Origin: Coriaria nepalensis
Taxonomy: Eukaryota > Streptophyta > Magnoliopsida > Cucurbitales > Coriariaceae
Direction: 5' to 3'
NCBI GenBank assembly: GCA_027186245.1
Contig: CP114481.1
Location: 42,129,501-42,193,500 of the forward strand
Length of the DNA stretch: 64,000 nt
The position numbers were made by a program, and so were the translations under genes. The notes under the pieces were generated by a model. That model ran no database searches, had not been told where the DNA came from, and saw only the letters and a program-made list of their open reading frames with translations. Positions 1-13,600 of the stretch are shown here, piece after piece; position 1 is the stretch's first letter; every line of letters begins with the position of its first letter.

Positions 1-1530
1 GTCGAACGAATTCTATTTTCGCACTCTAAACACAAGTTTAGTGCATAACTTGCAAATGATCAATGCAAGGAAAGTGTGCATTCGTTTAACCTTAAAATCA
101 TTTGAATGAGTCATTTCAAGTCAATAACTTATTTCAAAGCAAGTCGAACGAATTCTATTTTTGCACTCCAAACACAAGTTTTGTGCACAACTTGCAAATG
201 ATCAGTGCAAGGAAAGTGTGCATTCGTTTAACCTTAAAATCATTTCAATCAGGCATTTCAAGTCAATATCTTATTTCAAAGCGAGTCGAACGAATTCTAT
301 TTTCGCACTTCAAACACAAGTTTTGTGCATAACTTGGAAATGATCAATGCCAGGAATGTGTGCATTAGTTTATCGTTAAAATCATTTCAATGAGTCATTT
401 CAAGTCAATATCTTATTTCAAAGCAAGTCGAACGAATTATATTTTCGCACTTCAAACAAAAGTTTTCTGCATAACTTGAAAATTATCAATGCAAGGAATG
501 TGTGCGTTCGTTTAACCTTAAAATCATTTCAATGAGTCATTTCAAGTCAATATCTTATTTCAAAGCAAGTTGAAGGAATTCTATTTTCGCACTTCAAAAA
601 CAAGTTTTGTGCATAACTTGCAAAAGATCAGTGCAAGGAAAGTGTGCATTCGTTTAACCTTAAAATCATTTCAATGAGTCATTTCAAGTCAATATCTTAT
701 TTCAAAGCAAGTCGAACGAATTCTATTTTTGCACTCCAAACACAAGTTTTGTGCATAACTTGCAAATGATCAGTGCAAGGAAAGTGTGCATTCGTTTAAC
801 CTTAAAATCATTTGAATGAGTCATTTCAAGTCAATAACTTATTTCAAAGCAAGTCGAACGAATTCTATTTTTGCACTCCAAACACAAGTTTTGTGCATAA
901 CTTGCAAATGATCAGTGCAAGGAAAGTGTGCATTCGTTTAACCTTAAAATCATTTCAATCAGTCATTTCAAGCAAATATCTTATTCCAAAGCATGTCGAA
1001 CGAATTCTATTTTCGCACTTCAAACAAAAGTTTTGTGCATAAGATGCAAATGATCAATGCAAGGAAAGTGTGCATTCGTTTTACCTTCAAAATGATTTGA
1101 ATGACTCATTTCAAGTCAATAACTTATTTCAAAGCAAGTCGAACGAATTCTATTTTCGCTCTTCAAACACAAGTTTGGTGCATAACTTGGAAACGATCAA
1201 TGCAAGGAATCTGTGCATTAGTTTAACCTTAAAATCATTTGAATGAGTCATTTCAAGTCAATATCTTATTTCGAAGCAAGTTGAAGGAATTCTATTTTCG
1301 CACTTTAAACACAAGTTTTGTGCATAACTTGCAAATGATCAGTGCAAGGAAAGTGTGCATTCGTTTAACCTTAAAATCATTTAAATGAGTCATTTCAAGT
1401 CAATAACTAATTTCAAAGCTATTCGAACGAATTCTATTTTTGCACTTTAAAAACAAGTTTTGTGCATAACTTGCAAATGATCATTCCAAGGAAAGTGTGC
1501 ATTCGTTTAAAATTATAATCATTTCAATGA
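1..1530. repeat. Satellite zone A, left block
   Basis: Monomers here share subtype-A features: cactccaaacac or cacttcaaacac instead of cactacagacac, atcaatgcaagg or atcagtgcaagg instead of atcattgcaagg, and frequent tcaatatctta. The last one or two monomers, up to about 1580, are transitional to subtype B. The same subtype returns at 18430-20290. Confidence 0.75.
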
Positions 1531-2305
1531 GTCATTTCAAGTCAATAACTTATTTCAATGCAAGTCGGACGAATTCTAGTTTTGCACTACAGACACGACT
1601 TTTGTGCATAACATGCAAATGATCATTACAAGGAAAGTGTACATTCGTTTAACCTTAAAATCATTTCAATGAGTCATTTCAAGTCAATAACTTATTTCAA
1701 AGCAATTCGAACGAAGTCTATTTTTGCACTACAAACACAAGTTTTGGGCGTAACTTGCAATTGATCATTGCAAGGAAAGTGTGCATTCGTTTAACCTTAA
1801 AATCATTTCAATGAGTCCTTTCAAGTCAATAACTTATTTCAAAGCAAATCGAACGAATTCTAGTTTTGCACTACAGACACAACTTTTGTGCATAACTTGC
1901 AAATAATCATTGCAAGGAAAGTGTGCATTCGTTTAACCTTAAAATCATTTCAATGAGTCATTTCAAGTCAATAACTTATTTCAATGCAAGTCGAACGAAT
2001 TCTAGTTTTGCACTACAGACACAACTTTTGTGCATAACTTGCAAATGATCATTGCAAGGAAAGTGTGCATTCGTTTAACCATAAAATCATTTCAATGAGT
2101 CATTTCAAGTCAATAACTTATTTCAATGCAAGTCGAACGAATTCTAGTTTGGCACTACAGACACAACTTTTGTGCATAACTTGCAAATGATCATTGCAAG
2201 GAATATGTGCATTCATTTAACCTTAAAATCATTTCAATCAGTCATGTCAAGTCAATAACTTATTTCAAAGCAAGTCGAACGAATTCTAGTTTTCCACTAC
2301 AGACA

Positions 2306-5300
2306 CAACTTTTGTGCATAACTTGCAAATAATCATTGCAAGGAAAGTGTGCATTCGTTTAACCTTAAAATCATTTCAATGAGTCATTTCAAGTCAATAA
2401 CTTATTTCAATGCAAGTCGAACGAATTCTAGTTTTGCACTACAGACACAACTTTTGTGCATAACTTGCAAATGATCATTGCAAGGAAAGTGTGCATTCGT
2501 TTAACCATAAAATCATTTCAATGAGTCATTTCAAGTCAATAACTTATTTCAATGCAAGTCGAACGAATTCTAGTTTTCCACTACAGACACAACTTTTGTG
2601 CATAACTTGCAAATGATCATTGCAAGGAAAGTGTGCATTCATTTAACCTTAAAATCATTTCATTGAGTCATTTCAAGTCAATAACTTATTTCAAAGCAAT
2701 TCGAACTAATTCTATTTTTGCCCTACAAACACAACTTTTGTGCATAACGTGCAAATGATCATTGCAAGGAAAGTGTGCATTCGTTTAACCTTAAAATCAT
2801 TTCAATGAGTCATTTCAAGTCAATAACTTATTTCAATGCAAGTCGAACGAATTCTAGTTTTGCACTACAGACACAACTTTTGTGCATAACTTGCAAATGA
2901 TCATTGCAAGGAAAGTGTGCATTCGTTTAACCATAAAATCATTTCAATGAGTCATTTCAAGTCAATAACTTATTTCAATGCAAGTCGAACGAATTCTAGT
3001 TTGGCACTACAGACACAACTTTTGTGCATAACTTGCAAATGATCATTGCAAGGAAAGTGTGCATTTGTTTAACCTTAAAATCATTTCATTGAGTCATTTC
3101 AAGTCAATAACTTATTTCAAAGCAATTCGAACTAATTCTATTTTTGCCCTACAAACACAAGTTTTGTGCATAACGTGCAAATGATCATTGCAAGGAAAGT
3201 GTGCATTCGTTAGAAATTAAAATCAGTTCAATGAGTCATTTCAAGTAAATAACTTATTTCAAAGCAAGTCGAACGAATTCTAGTTTTGCACTACAGACAC
3301 AACTTTTGTGCATAACTTGTAAATGATCATTGCAAGGAAAGTGTGCATTCATTTAACCTTAAAATCATTTCAATCAGTCATTTCAAGTCAATAACTTATT
3401 TCAAAGCAAGTCGAACGAATTCTAGTTTTCCACTACAGACACAACTTTTGTGCATAACTTGCAAATGATCATTGCAAGGAAAGTGTGCATTCGTTTAACC
3501 TTAAAATCATTTCAATGAGTCATTTGAAGTCAATAACTTATTTCAATGCAAGTCGAATGAATTCTAGTTTTGCACTACAGACACAACTTTTGTGCATAAC
3601 TTGCAAATGGTCATTGCAAGGAAAGTGTGCATTCATTTAACCTTAAAATCATTTCAATGAGTCATTTCAAGTCAATAACTTATTTCAAAGCAATTCGAAC
3701 GAAGTCTATTTTTGCACTACAAACACAAGTTTTGTGCATAACTTGCAATTGATCATTGCAAGGAAAGTGTGCATTCGTTTAACCTTAAAATCATTTCAAT
3801 GAGTCATTTCAAGTTAATAACTTATTTCAAAGCAAGTCGAACGAATTCTAGTTTTGCACTACAGACACAAGTTTTGTGCATAACATGCAAATGATCATTG
3901 CAAGGAAAGTGTGCATTTGTTTAACCTTAAAATCATTTCATTGAGTCATTTCAAGTCAATAACTTATTTCAATGCAAGTCGAACGAATTCTAGTTTGGCA
4001 CTACAGACACAACTTTTGTGCATAACTTGCAAATGATCATTGCAAGGAAAGTGTGCATTTGTTTAACCTTAAAATCATTTCATTGAGTCATTTCAAGTCA
4101 ATAACTTATTTCAAAGCAATTCGAACTAATTCTATTTTTGCCCTACAAACACAAGTTTTGTGCATAACGTGCAAATGATCATTGCAAGGAAAGTGTGCAT
4201 TCGTTAGAAATTAAAATCAGTTCAATGAGTCATTTCAAGTAAATAACTTATTTCAAAGCAAGTCGAACGAATTCTAGTTTTGCACTACAGACACAACTTT
4301 TGTGCATAACTTGTAAATGATCATTGCAAGGAAAGTGTGCATTCATTTAACCTTAAAATCATTTCAATCAGTCATTTCAAGTCAATAACTTATTTCAAAG
4401 CAAGTCGAACGAATTCTAGTTTTCCACTACAGACACAACTTTTGTGCATAACTTGCAAATGATCATTGCAAGGAAAGTGTGCATTCGTTTAACCTTAAAA
4501 TCATTTCAATGAGTCATTTGAAGTCAATAACTTATTTCAATGCAAGTCGAATGAATTCTAGTTTTGCACTACAGACACAACTTTTGTGCATAACTTGCAA
4601 ATGGTCATTGCAAGGAAAGTGTGCATTCATTTAACCTTAAAATCATTTCAATGAGTCATTTCAAGTCAATAACTTATTTCAAAGCAATTCGAACGAAGTC
4701 TATTTTTGCACTACAAACACAAGTTTTGTGCATAACTTGCAATTGATCATTGCAAGGAAAGTGTGCATTCGTTTAACCTTAAAATCATTTCAATGAGTCA
4801 TTTCAAGTTAATAACTTATTTCAAAGCAAGTCGAACGAATTCTAGTTTTGCACTACAGACACAAGTTTTGTGCATAACATGCAAATGATCATTGCAAGGA
4901 AAGTGTGCATTTGTTTAACCTTAAAATCATTTCATTGAGTCATTTCAAGTCAATAACTTATTTCAAAGCAATTCGAACTAATTCTATTTTTGCCCTACAA
5001 ACACAAGTTTTGTGCATAACGTGCAAATGATCATTGCAAGGAAAGTGTGCATTCGTTAGAAATTAAAATCAGTTCAATGAGTCATTTCAAGTAAATAACT
5101 TATTTCAAAGCAAGTCGAACGAATTCTTGTTTTGCACTACAGACACAACTTTTGTGCATAACTTGTAAATGATCATTGCAAGGAAAGTGTGCATTCATTT
5201 AACCTTAAAATCATTTCAATCAGTCATTTCAAGTCAATAACTTATTTCAAAGCAAGTCGAACGAATTCTAGTTTTCCACTACAGACACAACTTTTGTGCA

Positions 5301-8300
5301 TAACTTGCAAATGATCATTGCAAGGAAAGTGTGCATTTGTTTAACCTTAAAATCATTTCATTGAGTCATTTCAAGTCAATAACTTATTTCAAAGCAATTC
5401 GAACGAATTCTATTTTTGCCCTACAAACACAACTTTTGTGCATAACGTGCAAATGATCATTGCAAGGAAAGTGTGCATTCGTTAGAAATTAAAATCAGTT
5501 CAATGAGTCATTTCAAGTAAATAACTTATTTCAAAGCAAGTCGAACGAATTCTAGATTTGCACTACAGACACAACTTTTGTGCATAACTTGCAAATGATC
5601 ATTGCAAGGAAAGTGTGCATTCATTTAATCTTAAAATCATTTCAATCAGTCATTTCAAGTCAATAACTTATTTCAAAGCAAGTCGAACGAATTCTAGTTT
5701 TCCACTACAGACACAACTTTTGTGCATAACTTGCAAATGATCATTGCAAGGAAAGTCTGCATTCGCTTAAGATTAAAATCATTTCAATGAGTCATTTCAA
5801 GTCAATAACTTATGTCAAAGCAAGTCGAACGAATTCTAGTTTTCCACAACAAACACAACTTTTCTGCATAACTTCCAAATGATCATTGCAAGGAAAGTGT
5901 GCATTCGTTTAACCTTAAAATCATTTCAATGAGTCATTTCAAGTCAATAACTTATTTCAAAGCAATTCGAAAGAAATCTATTTTTGCACTACAAACACAA
6001 GTTTTGTGCAAAACTTGCAATTGATCATTGCAAGGAAAGTGTGCATTCGTTTAACCTTAGAATCATTTCAATGAGTCCTTTCAAGTCAATAACTTATTTC
6101 AAAGCAAGTCGAACGAATTCTAGTTTTCCACTACAGACACAACTTTTGTGCATAACTTGCAAATAATCATTGCAAGGAAAGTGTGCATTCGTTTAACCTT
6201 AAAATCATTTCAATGAGTCATTTCAAGTAAATATCTTATTTCAAAGCAAGTCGAACGAATTCTAGTTTTGCACTACAGACACAACTTTTGTGCATAACTT
6301 GCAAATGATCATTGCAAGGAAAGTGTGCATTCATTTAACCTTAAAATCATTTCAATCAGTCATGTCAAGTCAATAACTTATTTCAAAGCAAGTCGAACGA
6401 ATTCTAGTTTTCCACTACAGACACAACTTTTGTGCATAACTTGCAAATAATCATTGCAAGGAAAGTGTGCATTCGTTTAACCTTAAAATCATTTCAATGA
6501 GTCATTTCAAGTCAATAACTTATTTCAATGCAAGTCGAACGAATTCTAGTTTTGCACTACAGACTCAACTTTTGTGCATAACTTGCAAATAATCATTGCA
6601 AGGAAAGTGTGCATTCGTTTAACCTTAAAATCATTTCAATGAGTCATTTCAAGTCAATAACTTATTTCAAAGCAATTCGAACGAATTCCAGTTTTGCACT
6701 ACAGACACAACTTTTGTGCATAACTTGCAAATGATCATTGCAAGGAAAGTGTGCATTCGTTTAACCTTAAAATCATTTCAATGAGTCATTTGAAGTCAAT
6801 AACTTATTTCAATGCAAGTCGAATGAATTCTAGTTTTGCACTACAGACACAACTTTTGTGCATAACTTGCAAATGGTCATTGCAAGGAAAGTGTGCATTC
6901 ATTTAACCTTAAAATCATTTCAATGAGTCATTTCAAGTCAATAACTTATTTCAAAGCAATTCGAACGAAGTCTATTTTTGCACTACAAACACAAGTTTTG
7001 TGCATAACTTGCAATTGATCATTGCAAGGAAAGTGTGCATTCGTTTAACCTTAAAATCATTTCAATGAGTCATTTCAAGTTAATAACTTATTTCAAAGCA
7101 AGTCGAACGAATTCTAGTTTTGCACTACAGACACAAGTTTTGTGCATAACATGCAAATGATCATTGCAAGGAAAGTGTGCATTCGTTTAACCTTAAAATC
7201 ATTTCAGTGAGTCATTTCAAGTCAATAACTTATTTCAATGCAAGTCGAACGAATTCTAGTTTTGCACTACAGACACAACTTTTGTGCATAACTTGCAAAT
7301 GATCATTGCAAGGAAAGTGTGCATTCATTTAACCTTAAAATCATTTCAATCAGTCATTTCAAGTCAATAACTTATTTCAAAGCAAGTCGAACGAATTCTA
7401 GTTTTCCACTACAGACACAACTTTTGTGCATAACTTGCAAATGATCATTGCAAGGAAAGTGTGCATTCGCTTAACCTTAAAATCATTTCAATGAGTCATT
7501 TCAGGTCAATAACTTATGTCAAAGCAAGTCGAACGAATTCTAGTTTTCCACTACAAACACAACTTTTCTGCATAACTTCCAAATGATCATTGCAAGGAAA
7601 GTGTGCATTCGTTTAACCTTAAAATCATTTCAATGAGTCATTTCAAGTCAATAATTTATTTCAAAGCAATTCGGACGAATTCTATTTTTGCACTACAAAC
7701 ACAAGTTTTGTTCATAACTTGCAAATGATCATTGCAAGGAAAGTGTGCATTCGTTTAAAATTAAAATCATTTCAATCAGTCCTTTCAAGTCAATAACTTA
7801 TTTCAATGCAAGTCGGACGAATTCTAGTTTTGCACTACAGACACGACTTTTGTGCATAACATGCAAATGATCATTACAAGGAAAGTGTACATTCGTTTAA
7901 CCTTAAAATCATTTCAATGAGTCATTTCAAGTCAATAACTTATTTCAAAGCAATTCGAACGAAGTCTATTTTTGCACTACAAACAAAACTTTTGTGCATA
8001 ACTTGCAAATGATCATTGCAAGGAAAGTGTGCATTCGTATAACCTTAAAAACGTTTCAATGAGTCCTTTCAAGTCAATAACTTCCTTCAAAGCAAGTCGA
8101 ACGAATTCTATTTTTGCACTACAAACACAAGTTTTGTGCATAACATGCAAATGATCATTGCAAGGAAAGTGTGCATTCGTTTAACCTTAAAATCATTTCA
8201 CTGAGTCATTTCAAGTCAATAACTTATTTCAAAGCAAGTCGAACGAATTCTAGTTTTGCACTACAGACACAACTTTTGTACATAACTTGCAAATGATCAT

Positions 8301-10684
8301 TGCAAGGAAAGTGTGCATTCGTTTAACCTTAAAATCATTTCAATGGGTCATTTCAAGTCAATAACTTATTTCAAAGCAATTCGAACGAATTCTAGTTTTG
8401 CACTACAGACACAACTTTTGTGCATAACTTGCAAATGATCATTGCAAGGAAAGTCTGCATTCGTTTAACCTTAAAATCATTTCAATGAGTCATTTCAAGT
8501 CAATAACTTATTTCAAAGCAATTCGAACGAATTCCATTTTTGCAATACAAACACAACTTTCGTGCATAACTTGCAAATGATCATTGCAAGGAAAGTGTGC
8601 ATTCGTTAGAAATTAAAATCATTTCAATGAGTCATTTCAAGTAAATAACTTATTTCAAAGCAAGTCGAACGAATTCTAGTTTTGCACTACAGACACAACT
8701 TTTGTGCATAACTTGCAAATGATGATTGCAAGGAAAGTGTGCATTCGTTTAACCATAAAATCATTTCAATGAGTCATTTCAAGTCAATAACTTATGTCAA
8801 AGCAAGTCGAACGAATTCTAGTTTTACACTACAAACACAAGTTTTCTGCATAACTTGCGAATGATCATTGCAAGGAAAGTGTGCATTCGTTTAACCTTAA
8901 AATCATTTCAATGAGTCATTTCAAGTCAATAACTTATCTCAAAGCAATTCGAACGAATTCCAGTTTTGCACTACAGAGACAACTTTTGTGCATAACTTGC
9001 AAATGATCATTGCAAGGAAAGTGTGCATTCATTTAAAATTAAAATCATTTCAATGAGTCATTAAAAGTAAATAACTTATTTCAAAGCAAGTCGAACGAAT
9101 TCTAGTTTTGCACTACAGACACAACTTTTGTGCATAACTTGCAAATGATCATTGCAAGGAAAGGGTGCATTCATTTAACCTTAAAATCGTTTCAATCAGT
9201 CATGTCAAGTCAATAACTTATTTCAAAGCAAGTCGAACGAATTCTAGTTCTCCACTACAGACACAACTTTTGTGCATAACTTGCAAATAATCATTGCAAG
9301 GAAAGTGTGCATTCGTTTAACCTTAAAATCATTTCAATGAGTCATTTCAAGTCAATAACTTATTTCAATGCAAGTCGAACGAATTCTAGTTTTGCACTAC
9401 AGACACAACTTTTGTGCATAACTTGCAAATGATCATTGCAAGGAAAGTGTGCATTCGTTTAACCTTAAAATCATTTCAGTGAGTCATTTCAACTCAATAA
9501 CTTATTTCAAAGCAATTCGAACGAATTCTATTTTTGCACTATGAACACAACTTTTGTGCATAACTTGCAAATGATAATCGCAAGGAAAGTGTGCATTCGT
9601 TTAACCTTAAAATCATTTCAATGAGTCATTTCAAGTCAATAACTTATTTCAAAGCAATTCGAACGAATTCTAGTTTTGCACTACAGACACAACTTTTGTG
9701 CATAACTTGCAAATGATCATTGCAAGGAAAGTGTGCATTCTTTTAACCCTAAAATCATTTCAATGAGTCATTTCAAGTCAATAACTTATTTCAAAGCAAT
9801 ACGAACGAATTCCAGTTTTGCACTACAGACACAACTTTTGTGCATAACTTGCAAATGATCATTGCAAGGAAAGTGTGCATTCATTTAACCTTAAAATCAT
9901 TTCAATCAGTCATGTCAAGTCAATAACTTATTTCAAAGCAATTCGAACGAATTCCAGTTTTGCACTACAGACACAACTTTTGTGCACAACTTGCAAATGA
10001 TCATTGCAAGGAAAGTGTGCATTCATTTAACCTTAAAATCGTTTCAATCAGTCATGTCAAGTCAATAACTTATTTCAATGCAAGTCGGACGAATTCTAGT
10101 TTTGCACTACAGACACGACTTTTGTGCATAACATGCAAATGATCATTACAAGGAAAGTGTACATTCGTTTAACCTTAAAATCATTTCAATGAGTCATTTC
10201 AAGTCAATAACTTATTTCAAAGCAATTCGAACGAAGTCTATTTTTGCACTACAAACACAAGTTTTGTGCATAACTTGCAATTGATAATTGCAAGGAAAGT
10301 GTGCATTCGTTTAACCTTAAAATCATTTAAATGAGTCCTTTCAAGTCAATAACTTCCTTCAAAGCAAGTCGAACGAATTCTATTTTTGCACTATGAACAC
10401 AACTTTTGTGCATAACTTGAAAATGATCATCGCAAGGAAAGTGTGCATTCGTTTAACCTTAAAATCATTTCAATGAGTCATTTCAAGTCAATAACTTATT
10501 TCAAAGCAATTCGAACGAATTATAGTTTTGCACTACAGACACAACTTTTGTGCATAACTTGCAAATGATCATTGCAAGGAAAGTGTGCATTCGTTTAACC
10601 TTAAAATCATTTCAATGAGTCATTTCAAGTCAATAACTTATTTCAAACCAATTCGAACGAATTCTATTTTTGCACTACAAACAC
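2306..10684. repeat. Higher-order block, copy 1 (59 monomers)
   Basis: The ordered series of variant monomers here repeats in the next block. The offset is 8378 bases (59 x 142) at the left: the run tgcaagtcgaacgaa at 2411 and 10789. It is 7384 bases (52 x 142) in the middle: tcgaaagaaatct at 5967 and 13351. It is 7242 bases (51 x 142) at the right: tttcaaaccaattcg at 10641 and 17883. Copy 1 therefore has eight monomers that copy 2 lacks: a 7-monomer duplication near 2962-4949 and one monomer near 8240-8385. Single-base differences between the copies are rare by eye, far fewer than between adjacent monomers. Confidence 0.9.
2962..4949. repeat. Nested 7-monomer (994-bp) tandem duplication
   Basis: The run ttggcactacagacaca appears at 3001 and again at 3995, exactly 994 bases (7 x 142) later. 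The following monomers, including the unusual gaactaattctatttttgccc and cgttagaaattaaaatcag variants, recur in the same order. The single equivalent in the second higher-order block begins near 11380 and is not duplicated. This duplication therefore either arose after the larger one or was lost from the other copy. Confidence 0.88.
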
Positions 10685-13600
10685 AACTTTTGTGCATAAC
10701 TTGCAAATAATCATTGCAAGGAAAGTGTGCATTCGTTTAACCTTAAAATCATTTCAATGAGTCATTTCAAGTCAATAACTTATTTCAATGCAAGTCGAAC
10801 GAATTCTAGTTTTGCACTACAGACACAACTTTTGTGCATAACTTGCAAATGATCATTGCAAGGAAAGTGCGCATTCGTTTAACCATAAAATCATTTCAAT
10901 GAGTCATTTCAAGTCAATAACTTATTTCAATGCAAGTCGAACGAATTCTAGTTTTCCACTACAGACACAACTTTTGTGCATAACTTGCAAATGATCATTG
11001 CAAGGAAAGTGTGCATTCATTTAACCTTAAAATCATTTCATTGAGTCATTTCAAGTCAATAACTTATTTCAAAGCAATTCGAACTAATTCTATTTTTGCC
11101 CTACAAACACAACTTTTGTGCATAACGTGCAAATGATCATTGCAAGGAAAGTGTGCATTCGTTTAACCTTAAAATCATTTCAATGAGTCATTTCAAGTCA
11201 ATAACTTATTTCAATGCAAGTCGAACGAATTCTAGTTTTGCACTACAGACACAACTTTTGTGCATAACTTGCAAATGATCATTGCAAGGAAAGTGTGCAT
11301 TCGTTTAACCATAAAATCATTTCAATGAGTCATTTCAAGTCAATAACTTATTTCAATGCAAGTCGAACGAATTCTAGTTTGGCACTACAGACACAACTTT
11401 TGTGCATAACTTGCAAATGATCATTGCAAGGAAAGTGTGCATTTGTTTAACCTTAAAATCATTTCATTGAGTCATTTCAAGTCAATAACTTATTTCAAAG
11501 CAATTCGAACTAATTCTATTTTTGCCCTACAAACACAAGTTTTGTGCATAACGTGCAAATGATCATTGCAAGGAAAGTGTGCATTCGTTAGAAATTAAAA
11601 TCAGTTCAATGAGTCATTTCAAGTAAATAACTTATTTCAAAGCAAGTCGAACGAATTCTAGTTTTGCACTACAGACACAACTTTTGTGCATAACTTGTAA
11701 ATGATCATTGCAAGGAAAGTGTGCATTCATTTAACCTTAAAATCATTTCAATCAGTCATTTCAAGTCAATAACTTATTTCAAAGCAAGTCGAACGAATTC
11801 TAGTTTTCCACTACAGACACAACTTTTGTGCATAACTTGCAAATGATCATTGCAAGGAAAGTGTGCATTCGTTTAACCTTAAAATCATTTCAATGAGTCA
11901 TTTGAAGTCAATAACTTATTTCAATGCAAGTCGAATGAATTCTAGTTTTGCACTACAGACACAACTTTTGTGCATAACTTGCAAATGGTCATTGCAAGGA
12001 AAGTGTGCATTCATTTAACCTTAAAATCATTTCAATGAGTCATTTCAAGTCAATAACTTATTTCAAAGCAATTCGAACGAAGTCTATTTTTGCACTACAA
12101 ACACAAGTTTTGTGCATAACTTGCAATTGATCATTGCAAGGAAAGTGTGCATTCGTTTAACCTTAAAATCATTTCAATGAGTCATTTCAAGTTAATAACT
12201 TATTTCAAAGCAAGTCGAACGAATTCTAGTTTTGCACTACAGACACAAGTTTTGTGCATAACATGCAAATGATCATTGCAAGGAAAGTGTGCATTTGTTT
12301 AACCTTAAAATCATTTCATTGAGTCATTTCAAGTCAATAACTTATTTCAAAGCAATTCGAACTAATTCTATTTTTGCCCTACAAACACAAGTTTTGTGCA
12401 TAACGTGCAAATGATCATTGCAAGGAAAGTGTGCATTCGTTAGAAATTAAAATCAGTTCAATGAGTCATTTCAAGTAAATAACTTATTTCAAAGCAAGTC
12501 GAACGAATTCTTGTTTTGCACTACAGACACAACTTTTGTGCATAACTTGTAAATGATCATTGCAAGGAAAGTGTGCATTCATTTAACCTTAAAATCATTT
12601 CAATCAATCATTTCAAGTCAATAACTTATTTCAAAGCAAGTCGAACGAATTCTAGTTTTCCACTACAGACACAACTTTTGTGCATAACTTGCAAATGATC
12701 ATTGCAAGGAAAGTGTGCATTTGTTTAACCTTAAAATCATTTCATTGAGTCATTTCAAGTCAATAACTTATTTCAAAGCAATTCGAACGAATTCTATTTT
12801 TGCCCTACAAACACAACTTTTGTGCATAACGTGCAAATGATCATTGCAAGGAAAGTGTGCATTCGTTAGAAATTAAAATCAGTTCAATGAGTCATTTCAA
12901 GTAAATAACTTATTTCAAAGCAAGTCGAACGAATTCTAGATTTGCACTACAGACACAACTTTTGTGCATAACTTGCAAATGATCATTGCAAGGAAAGTGT
13001 GCATTCATTTAATCTTAAAATCATTTCAATCAGTCATTTCAAGTCAATAACTTATTTCAAAGCAAGTCGAACGAATTCTAGTTTTCCACTACAGACACAA
13101 CTTTTGTGCATAACTTGCAAATGATCATTGCAAGGAAAGTCTGCATTCGCTTAAGATTAAAATCATTTCAATGAGTCATTTCAAGTCAATAACTTATGTC
13201 AAAGCAAGTCGAACGAATTCTAGTTTTCCACAACAAACACAACTTTTCTGCATAACTTCCAAATGATCATTGCAAGGAAAGTGTGCATTCGTTTAACCTT
13301 AAAATCATTTCAATGAGTCATTTCAAGTCAATAACTTATTTCAAAGCAATTCGAAAGAAATCTATTTTTGCACTACAAACACAAGTTTTGTGCATAACTT
13401 GCAATTGATCATTGCAAGGAAAGTGTGCATTCGTTTAACCTTAGAATCATTTCAATGAGTCCTTTCAAGTCAATAACTTATTTCAAAGCAAGTCGAACGA
13501 ATTCTAGTTTTCCACTACAGACACAACTTTTGTGCATAACTTGCAAATAATCATTGCATGGAAAGTGTGCATTCGTTTAACCTTAAAATCATTTCAATGA

